From Treponema sp. (GTDB taxonomy: Bacteria; Spirochaetota; Spirochaetia; Treponematales; Treponemataceae): a DNA stretch of 64,000 nucleotides. The notes beneath the pieces were generated by a model that saw only the letters and a list, made by a program, of their open reading frames with translations, made no database searches and had not been told where the DNA came from. How positions within the stretch are numbered: position 1 is the stretch's first letter; each line of letters starts with the position of its first letter. This document shows positions 15,858-22,414 of the stretch, one piece after another. The stretch covers positions 1-64,000 of the forward strand of contig JAGCNW010000042.1 of the NCBI GenBank assembly GCA_017645785.1. Reading direction: 5' to 3'. Position numbers and translations under genes: made by a program.

Positions 15858-17165
15858 ATGCGTTTTACAAGCACGAGAGACAAAAAATTAGACAGCGGAT
15901 TTTTGCAAGCGGTGACGGACTGCATGCCGGCGGACGGAGGGCTTTATGTTCCCGAAGGAAACGTCGATTTGCGCCGCTGGATTTTGTACACGGACAACAC
16001 CACCACATTCACTTCTATCGCGGGAACGTTGACAAGCGCCTGCATCAACACAGAATTTTCCCCGATCATTTGCGAAACAATAGCCACAAAGGCTTTTTCA
16101 TTTGAGCCCCAACTGAAGCGCCTGGGCGACAACCTGTTCACCTTGGAACTCTTCAACGGACCGACAGGCTGCCACCGGGACTACGGCATTTCGTTTTTGA
16201 CATCATGCCTCGAAACAATCTTGACCCTCAGCGGAAAGACCGCAACCTTCCTTGACTTGACAAGCGGCCCCCACGGAGCGTCGCTCAGCAGACAGCTTAG
16301 AGGAAAAAGCAGGCTCAAGTCAGTCTTGATTTATCCAAAGGGAAACGTTCGTGGCCTTAACCCCGACGACTTTGTTTGGAACGGGGGGAACGTCTATCCT
16401 GTCGAAATCGACGGAGACCTCGCGCACTGCCGCCGCTTGATCCAAGAAATTTTCGCCGACCATGAGCTGGTCAAAAAATTAAGCTTGACGGTTTCGACAA
16501 CGGCAAACATCGGCCGCCTTTTGCCGCAAGCGTTTTTTTACACTTATGCTTTCTCAAGGCTAAAGGACAAAGTTTCCGGAGACATCTATTACGCGATGGC
16601 GCCGGGAAACTACTCCAACTTGGTTGCCGGCCTTTACAGCTGGCGCACTTGCCTTCCGCTCAGGGGCTTCATCGTTCCAACAAGCGGAGCCTTGGGAGCG
16701 GACGTTAAGGGCTACCCCATAATCACAGACTCAATGGTCAACGTAAAGGACAGGCCGCCGGCAAACGCAAGCGACCCCAGCAACTTGGAGCGCTTGGAAG
16801 ATTTCTTCACCGACTATTCGGCGATGATAAAAAGCTTTATCTACCCGGCCAAGGTTGACGAAGCGGCCGCCGAAAAAGCCGCGCAAGACTTGTACAAAAA
16901 CTACGACTTGATTTGCGACCAAGAGACGGCGCAAGCCTACGCCGCGGCAAAACTAAAGAAAGACTTGGACGACGGTTCGGGCGACGCGGTTGTCTTGATA
17001 CAGCGCGACCATCCGGCCTACACCGCGGACTTTGTCCAGCGTTCCATCGGAGAAAAAATTTCCGTTCCAAAAAACGTTCAGGAAGTTTTGGCTCCCTTTG
17101 ACTTAAAGCGGCCTCTCGCAAAGACAAAAGAAGATTTAGTCAAGATTTTGGAACAAATCCAATAA
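15858..17165 (+). CDS. Threonine synthase homologue lacking the PLP lysine
   Basis: 435 residues, collinear with threonine synthase: TSTRDKK at the start, DGGLYVPEG, LFNGPT, TSGPHGASL, GNYSNLVAGL. The family makes threonine from O-phosphohomoserine with PLP bound to a lysine (E. coli Lys107, in FKDFG). At the aligned place this protein has CHRDYG with Arg107 (codon 16176-16178). The phosphate-binding SGDTG loop is altered to SGPHG, and GNFGN to GNYSN. So it probably does not carry out the normal reaction. It is full length with a good promoter, so it appears maintained. It overlaps the convergent HAD gene by 30 bases. I leave the symbol empty because catalysis is doubtful. Confidence 0.85.
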   Translation: MRFTSTRDKKLDSGFLQAVTDCMPADGGLYVPEGNVDLRRWILYTDNTTTFTSIAGTLTSACINTEFSPIICETIATKAFSFEPQLKRLGDNLFTLELFNGPTGCHRDYGISFLTSCLETILTLSGKTATFLDLTSGPHGASLSRQLRGKSRLKSVLIYPKGNVRGLNPDDFVWNGGNVYPVEIDGDLAHCRRLIQEIFADHELVKKLSLTVSTTANIGRLLPQAFFYTYAFSRLKDKVSGDIYYAMAPGNYSNLVAGLYSWRTCLPLRGFIVPTSGALGADVKGYPIITDSMVNVKDRPPANASDPSNLERLEDFFTDYSAMIKSFIYPAKVDEAAAEKAAQDLYKNYDLICDQETAQAYAAAKLKKDLDDGSGDAVVLIQRDHPAYTADFVQRSIGEKISVPKNVQEVLAPFDLKRPLAKTKEDLVKILEQIQ

Positions 17166-17777
17166 CTGGTCAAAGCGGTCAACCTTGGCCGCAAATTCTT
17201 GGACGCTTCCAAAACCGTAAGAAGCCCAAACAAATTTTACTCCGGCCTCGCGGCAAGCGTCCGCGTCGCCTTGGGTGTCGCCGACATAAACCGGCGCTTT
17301 TATTCCGTTCCGCTTTAAAAGAAGGCGAAGGTTGTCTGCCTTTCCAAGGCCAGTGTGGCCGTAACACTCGTGGTCGCTGACGCAATCCGCAATTTTGTTT
17401 TTTTCCATCGTAAGCTCGATGTAGCCGGCTTGGCAGTTTGAAACAATGTAAAGCTTGAATTTTTTTGCCAGCGCCTTTATCGTTTCGCGGACGGCGGGGA
17501 ACGAAATGTCTTCTTTGTTTTCTTTTATCGCTTCTTGCTCGCGGACGCAGCACTGTTCCATCAAAATATTTTTTTGCCCTTGGGTCAGGTTGGGCCACAA
17601 GTCGTCGGCGATGACGTTCATCGGCTTTCCAAATTCTTTTTGAAGGCCGCTAGCGTTCACTTGGGCCGCGTCGTATCCGCAGTCAGCGATGGCCTTGTTC
17701 CAAGCGCTCGCCACAACGCCGGTGGTGTTCCATATCGTTCCGTCTATGTCCAAAATTATTCCGTCGGTCTTTATCAT
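17136..17777 (-). CDS. HAD-family phosphatase (phosphoglycolate phosphatase-like)
   Basis: 213 residues with the HAD motifs: ILDIDGTIWNTT (nucleophile and general acid), YIVSNCQ, and VYVGDTQGDADACREAGV (magnesium site), with a helical cap between. Soluble phosphatase of the Gph type; substrate not predictable. A -10 box TATAAT (17794-17789, minus) ends 11 bases before the ATG. Its 3' end overlaps the convergent threonine synthase homologue by 30 bases. Confidence 0.85.
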   Translation of the reverse strand: MIKTDGIILDIDGTIWNTTGVVASAWNKAIADCGYDAAQVNASGLQKEFGKPMNVIADDLWPNLTQGQKNILMEQCCVREQEAIKENKEDISFPAVRETIKALAKKFKLYIVSNCQAGYIELTMEKNKIADCVSDHECYGHTGLGKADNLRLLLKRNGIKAPVYVGDTQGDADACREAGVKFVWASYGFGSVQEFAAKVDRFDQLLDLFQNLD

Positions 17778-17804
17778 CGTTTTGCAATATTATAATAGAA
17801 CAGA

Positions 17805-17833
17805 TTGAAAAGCAAGAGCCCTTTTGCTATAAT
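17805..17833 (+). promoter_or_regulatory. Promoter of trxB
   Basis: TTGAAA (17805-17810), 17 bases, TATAAT (17828-17833). It leaves a leader of about 60 bases ending in AAGGAG before ATG 17903. Confidence 0.7.
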
Positions 17834-17902
17834 GAACAAGGTCGGCTTTTATCGCTTCGACAGTTTTTCAGGGCTGGCCCAAAATTCCACAAGGAGAAAT
17901 TT

Positions 17903-18835
17903 ATGGCTGAAGATATTAAAAACGAATTTGACTTTATTTCTGTCGGAGCGGGAGCGGCTGGCTTGGCTGCCGTTCAATACGCGGCTCGCTCGGGACTAAG
18001 CGCTCTGGCCTTGGACTTGACCGTCGCCGGCGGACAAGTTTTAAAAATCGCCGCTTTGGAAAATTATCCCGGAGTTTTTCCTCCGGCCAACGGCTACGCT
18101 TTTATCCAAACAATGCAAAAGCAAGCCGAAGCCTTTGGCGCCAAAATCACAAGCGCGAGCGTAAAATCAATCGACAAGGTTCAAGACAAATTTGAAATTG
18201 AAACAAGCAAGGGAAAGTACGCGGCCAAGGCGATAGTCCTTGCGACCGGAGCCGAACACAGAAAGCTTGGCGTTCCCGGCGAAAAGGAATTGGAAGGCCG
18301 CGGCGTAAGCTACTGCGCGGTTTGCGACGGCCCGCTTTTTAGGAACAAGACCATTTTTGTAATCGGCGGAGGCGACGCGGCTTGCGACGAAGCCAACTAT
18401 CTTTCGCAGCTGGCCGAAAAAGTTTATTTGGTCCACCGCCGCGACCAATTGCGCGCGCAAAAGGCCGTCGCCGACCGTGTTTTGGCCAATCCCAAAATCT
18501 CGGTATTGTGGAACAGCACTCTTGAAGAAATCAAGGGAACGCAAAAAGTCGAGGCCGTTGTCATAAAAAATGTCCAAGACGGATCACTGACCGAGATGCC
18601 CGCCGCGGCCGTTTTTGTAAGCGTCGGAATGATTCCTCAAAACCAATTGCTTTCCACGCTAAAAACTGACGAGGCCGGCTACATCGTCACCGACGAAAAA
18701 ATGCGGACAGCGATTCCCGGCCTTTACGCGGCGGGCGACGTGCGCTCAAAGCCTTTCCGCCAAGTCGTGACGGCCACAAGCGACGGAGCGATCGCGGCCT
18801 TTGAGGCGGCCGACTACATTCGAGGCCTAAACTAA
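17903..18835 (+). CDS. trxB: Thioredoxin reductase
   Basis: 310 residues, normal length. FAD site GAGAAGLAAVQYAARSGL, redox-active CAVCDG, NADPH site IGGGDAACDEANYL and the C-terminal FAD motif GLYAAGDVR. It passes electrons from NADPH to thioredoxin (encoded at 6980-7291). Shine-Dalgarno AAGGAG lies 7 bases before the ATG. The GH3 gene starts two bases after its stop and is likely co-transcribed. Confidence 0.94.
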   Translation: MAEDIKNEFDFISVGAGAAGLAAVQYAARSGLSALALDLTVAGGQVLKIAALENYPGVFPPANGYAFIQTMQKQAEAFGAKITSASVKSIDKVQDKFEIETSKGKYAAKAIVLATGAEHRKLGVPGEKELEGRGVSYCAVCDGPLFRNKTIFVIGGGDAACDEANYLSQLAEKVYLVHRRDQLRAQKAVADRVLANPKISVLWNSTLEEIKGTQKVEAVVIKNVQDGSLTEMPAAAVFVSVGMIPQNQLLSTLKTDEAGYIVTDEKMRTAIPGLYAAGDVRSKPFRQVVTATSDGAIAAFEAADYIRGLN

Positions 18836-18837
18836 AA

Positions 18838-20586
18838 ATGAAAAAGCTTTTCCCGCCCAAAAGCGCAGCGCTCAAAAATTCGTCACTAACCAAAAAGCCC
18901 GCCGCCTCGTTCGCGACCGCGCTTGCTTTCGCGCTGGCGCTTTTGCTAGCGTTCCCTCAAAAAGCCTTAGCCCAGGACGACATAAACTTTTGGAGCGACT
19001 ACCCCAACGAAGAATTGGCCGACGCGCTTGTCGCAAGAATGAGCGACGAAGAATTGTATTCGCAAATCCTTATGTTCGGCTGGGCGGGAGCGGAACCCAG
19101 CGAGCTTTTGAACGAATGGGTTTCTTCGCGCGGTTTGGGAAGCGTAAAAGTTTTTGGCTGGAACACAGACAACACGACGCTTGTCGCTCGTTCGGTAAAG
19201 TCTTTGCAACAAAAGGCCCAAAAGCGAAAGTTGCAAATCCCCCTTTTTGTCGCCACCGACCAAGAGGGCGGTTGGATTCGCCACGTTAAGGGGAACACAA
19301 GCATCACGCCCGGCAACTTGTCGATCGGCGCGAGCGGCTATCCTTACGACGCTTACTATTCAGGTTATTACATAAACAAAGAAATCGCCGCGCTCGGAAT
19401 CAACATGAATTTCGCGCCGACAATCGATTTGTACACTGACAAAAATTCAACGATAATTGGAACCCGTTCCTTCGGCGAAAACGCCCGCGACGCGGGAATT
19501 CTTGGAGCGGCCTGGGCAAAAGGCTGCCTCGACGCGGGCGTGATTCCGACGGCAAAACATTTTCCCGGCCACGGCGACACGCAAAACGACTCGCACATTT
19601 TTTTGCCCAGCATCAACATCGACCAAAAAACTTTTGAAAACCGCGAGCTTGTTCCCTTTAAGTATTTGATAAAGAACGACGTTCCGGCGATAATGAGCGG
19701 ACACCTCAGCTTTCCGCAATTGCGGCCCAACGGAGAGCCCGCCTCTCTAAGCGAATATTTTTTGACAGACGTTTTGCGAAAGCAGCTTGGCTACAAGGGA
19801 CTCATAATCACCGACGACATGATGATGAACGGAGCCACAATGTACGCAGGCTCGGTTTCGCGCGCATTTAAAATGGCCATCGACGCGGGAAACGACATAG
19901 TGATTTCTTCAACCACCGCGCAGCTTGACGAGCCCCTTTGGACAGGAGTTATCGCCTCGATGAAGCGAGACCCGGACTTTAAGAAAAAAGTCCAGACAGC
20001 CGCGCGCCGCGTGATTCTTGCAAAGCTGAACTATTACAAAGGAAAGAACACCGCTCCGCTTTATCCTGACGAAAGCCAAATCGACCAGCGCATTCCCGAC
20101 AAGGAAGGCCAGGCATTTTTCTTGGACCAAGCCTGCCGTTCGATCACAGCCGCGCGCGCGAAGTCGCTCCCCTTTACAAGAGAGTCCGCCGGAAAAGTTT
20201 TGCTTTGCGGAAGCGAGCCGCAATTTTTTAGAGCGGGAAAAGAGCGCTGGCCGTCCAGCGGAGAGTTCCGCTTTAACTACTCGATGGGTCCCAACGAAAC
20301 GCAATGGGCCGCGCAAAACATTCCGCAAACGGCCCAAGGCTACGACACAATCATAATTTGCGTGGCCGACCAAAACAGCGCGGCCGCCGCAAAAAGCTTG
20401 GAAGGCCTTGCGCGCTCCGGGAAAAAAGTCGTGATTTTTGCGATAATGTCTCCTGTATTGGTAAAAGACTTTGACTGGGCCGACACAATTTTATTAGGCT
20501 ATTCTTATTCGCCCTACGCGTTGGAAGCCTTGGTCGGAGCGGCCGCCGGCGAATTCGTTCCGCCGGGAACGGAACCGATCAACTAA
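18838..20586 (+). CDS. Glycoside hydrolase family 3, NagZ-like beta-N-acetylhexosaminidase
   Basis: 582 residues. A signal peptide (residues 15-45, ending in AFPQKALAQ) sends it to the periplasm or outside. The GH3 domain shows DQEGGWIRHV, the NagZ signature KHFPGHGDTQNDSH and TDDMMMNG with the nucleophile aspartate. Residues 430-580 form the C-terminal GH3 domain. Enzymes with this His-Asp pair cleave GlcNAc from peptidoglycan or other glycans; export suggests wall remodelling or scavenging rather than cytoplasmic recycling. It begins two bases after trxB, and overlaps the convergent YjbR gene by eight bases. Confidence 0.88.
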   Translation: MKKLFPPKSAALKNSSLTKKPAASFATALAFALALLLAFPQKALAQDDINFWSDYPNEELADALVARMSDEELYSQILMFGWAGAEPSELLNEWVSSRGLGSVKVFGWNTDNTTLVARSVKSLQQKAQKRKLQIPLFVATDQEGGWIRHVKGNTSITPGNLSIGASGYPYDAYYSGYYINKEIAALGINMNFAPTIDLYTDKNSTIIGTRSFGENARDAGILGAAWAKGCLDAGVIPTAKHFPGHGDTQNDSHIFLPSINIDQKTFENRELVPFKYLIKNDVPAIMSGHLSFPQLRPNGEPASLSEYFLTDVLRKQLGYKGLIITDDMMMNGATMYAGSVSRAFKMAIDAGNDIVISSTTAQLDEPLWTGVIASMKRDPDFKKKVQTAARRVILAKLNYYKGKNTAPLYPDESQIDQRIPDKEGQAFFLDQACRSITAARAKSLPFTRESAGKVLLCGSEPQFFRAGKERWPSSGEFRFNYSMGPNETQWAAQNIPQTAQGYDTIIICVADQNSAAAAKSLEGLARSGKKVVIFAIMSPVLVKDFDWADTILLGYSYSPYALEALVGAAAGEFVPPGTEPIN

Positions 20587-21247
20587 CCAAAGCGCGGCTA
20601 CGTTCCGTCAGCGAGCGCAAAAGGTCAAAGTCCGTCGCGCTTGTAAGCAAAACCGTTATCCAATGCTTTTTGTTCATATGGTAGGCAGGAAAAATCGTTT
20701 TATTGTCAACAAGGCTCACGACGCGCTTCGGATCCGCCTTTAGGTTTACCGAAAAAACTTTTTTGTCGTTTGGAAGCCCCAGATTTTTGTAACTGATTTC
20801 CATCACAAGCGCGAACCATTTTTTGTTTGGACAGCGAAAAACCGCCGCGTCGGAATAACGCTTTCCTGCCCCGTCTTGTTCCGCCCACGGAAAATCCGCC
20901 TTGCAATTAAACTGTCGCTCAACATAGGCGACATACTTTTTGTGAATGTCTTCCGACTCAAAACAGCGCTCGCAAAAGTCGTCAACGATTTTTTGGACTT
21001 CTTCCCTAACGGTCGCGACAAAAGCTCCGCGTGCCCTTGCCATGTCAAAGGGAGCGTAAAGTTCGTCCGTGGCGGAATCGTAAACTTGCGCTGTCAAAGT
21101 TTCTCCGCAAATCGCAAGCGTCGCGTAAAAGTCGCCGTCCGCAATAGTCTTTTTGCAAACATAAGAGCCCGCGCGTTTTTTAAATCCAAAGTCCGCGAAC
21201 TTTTCTTTTAGCGGCTTTGCGGAAGAAAAAATATAGCTGTAGTCCAT
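20579..21247 (-). CDS. MmcQ/YjbR family protein
   Basis: 222 residues. The C-terminal half is a YjbR domain (SDAAVFRCPNKKWFALVM, VNLKADPKRV, PAYHMNKKHWITVLL), a small fold thought to bind DNA. The N-terminal half (YIFSSAKPLKEKFADFGFKKRAGSY) is an additional domain found in longer YjbR proteins. Its role is unknown. The start lies inside the 3' end of the Rpn-like remnant, so transcription may continue from there. Confidence 0.8.
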   Translation of the reverse strand: MDYSYIFSSAKPLKEKFADFGFKKRAGSYVCKKTIADGDFYATLAICGETLTAQVYDSATDELYAPFDMARARGAFVATVREEVQKIVDDFCERCFESEDIHKKYVAYVERQFNCKADFPWAEQDGAGKRYSDAAVFRCPNKKWFALVMEISYKNLGLPNDKKVFSVNLKADPKRVVSLVDNKTIFPAYHMNKKHWITVLLTSATDFDLLRSLTERSRALVS

Positions 21248-21703
21248 GGAGAGTTACGCGGTAACGGACGCTTGCGCTTTTTTTGGAGCTGCAACACTTG
21301 ATCAAGGGGAAGGTTGAGGGCTTGGGCGATTTGTTCTGGAGTGCCAAGATTCATATTCAAAAGATTTTTTGCGTCTTCCAAGACTTGCTCTTCCCTGCCC
21401 CTATTATATGAGCGAGTCTTTTCGCGTTCCCAATCCATATACTGCTTCCTCCATTGAGTGTTGCGCTTGGCGTTCTCCACAAGTTTCTTAACTTTATCCG
21501 TAAAAGCGTCGCAACTTTTATTGTTTGCAACCATTTGCAAAAACGCCCTTTGCCTTTCATTCAACAGTTTATCACAGTTTTTGGAAATAAAAAAGTATTT
21601 GTAGGCCCTATCGTCCATTTTTATTTTTGGATCCTCACGGCACAAATTTTCAAACGTGTACTTTGCAAGCCCTTTGTGTCAGGATTGTTGCTCATTGCCA
21701 GTA

Positions 21704-21719
21704 GTCCGCGCGAGCGGAC
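21704..21719. repeat. 16-base hairpin GTCCGC-gcga-GCGGAC
   Basis: Perfect 6-bp arms with 4-base loop. With the CTAGCAAAA module 15 bases away it repeats the layout of 10262-10324. Confidence 0.55.
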
Positions 21720-21734
21720 ACGTAAATATTACCA

Positions 21735-21764
21735 CTAGCAAAACGACGCGTAGCGGCGTATAAC
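21735..21764 (+). promoter_or_regulatory. 30-base promoter-like module inside the Rpn remnant
   Basis: CTAGCAAAA (21735-21743) and TATAAC (21759-21764) at the same spacing as the other copies. No gene starts near it on the plus strand; the next is at 21993, which has a separate -10 box. Its presence in a decayed gene suggests that the module can be carried by a repeat. Confidence 0.45.
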
Positions 21765-21992
21765 TTTGTAAAAAATAAAGTCATTTGCGATAGTGGCTTT
21801 TTCCCACTTCTCTTCGAGCGTTTGCTCGCGCGCATTTTCCATAAAAACTCCTTTTACTTTGCGCAATGTTTTTCATACATATAGATAGAGTTTTTTTTGC
21901 AGATTTTGGCTTTTTTTTGGAGGAAATTTGTAAAATTTTTCTTTTTTTCTAAAAATGCGCTATAATACACACTAGAAAAGGAGGCCAGCCAT

Positions 21993-22199
21993 ATGATTTA
22001 CGATTTTTCTGACGATGATTTCATTTTCCCGATGAGTGATAACATGGGAATAAGCTCGGATGGCGAACTTCGCATGCGAATGGGCGACAACCTTTCCTTT
22101 GACTTGGACAGCGGCGACATCCACTTTACAAGCCCATGGAAGAAAAGCGACGGCCTCTTTTCTGACGACGACGATTCCAACAACGGACTTTGGGGATAA
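21993..22199 (+). CDS. Small acidic protein of unknown function
   Basis: 68 residues, very acidic (DDD runs at both ends), with alternating hydrophobic and acidic residues and no membrane segment. Not a family I recognise. Support for expression: a -10 box TATAAT near 21962, Shine-Dalgarno AAAGGAGG 9 bases before the ATG, and a downstream gene two bases after the stop. Could be an adaptor or a binding partner of the Pmp3 protein that follows. Confidence 0.6.
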   Translation: MIYDFSDDDFIFPMSDNMGISSDGELRMRMGDNLSFDLDSGDIHFTSPWKKSDGLFSDDDDSNNGLWG

Positions 22200-22201
22200 G
22201 A

Positions 22202-22351
22202 ATGGGCTGCGGTCGCGTTTTGCTGTGCATTATTTTTCCTCCGCTTGCGGTGCTGGACAAAGGCTGCGGCTCAATCGTAATCGTCACCCTACTTACTTGC
22301 TGCGGCTGGGTTCCTGGCGTAATCGGAGCGTTGGTGATAAATAATAAGTAG
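22202..22351 (+). CDS. Pmp3/YqaE-family small membrane protein
   Basis: 49 residues. The family pattern is clear: a first membrane segment ending in FPPLAVLDKGCGS, then IVIVTLLTCCGWVPGVIGALVI, matching the PPL(G/A)V and GWIPGVIHA signatures of the Pmp3/YqaE (UPF0057) proteolipids. These are stress-linked two-span membrane proteins that affect membrane potential. It starts two bases after the stop of the small acidic protein, so both share a message. Short genes of this size are easily missed. Confidence 0.85.
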   Translation: MGCGRVLLCIIFPPLAVLDKGCGSIVIVTLLTCCGWVPGVIGALVINNK

Positions 22352-22414
22352 TTTAATAAGACACGGAATTTATGATATAATAAATGCTGCCAAAATCAAG
22401 AATGGACTTATTTT

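Larger units (their letters stand above)
21208..21842 (-). pseudogene. Rpn/PD-(D/E)XK transposase-like nuclease, internally deleted remnant
   Basis: An N-terminal remnant starts at ATG 21842 after AAAAGGAG, reads MENAREQTLEEKWEKATIAND then FIFYKVIR, typical of this family, and stops at 21735 after 35 codons. The C-terminal part appears about 60 bases further on: GLAKYTFENLC, DDRAYKYFFISKNCDKLLNE and the LPLDQVLQLQKK tail common to the family, in an open frame ending at 21208. Over a hundred central residues, including the nuclease core, are missing. A compound repeat (hairpin 21704-21719 and promoter-like module 21735-21764) sits exactly in the gap. The tail past QLQKK looks read-through. The family is associated with recombination and spreads as repeats. 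Confidence 0.8.

Noticed and set aside
18930-18955. CTAGCAAAAGCGC on the minus strand
   Set aside because: It lies in the signal-peptide codons of the GH3 gene and no -10 box follows at the fixed spacing.
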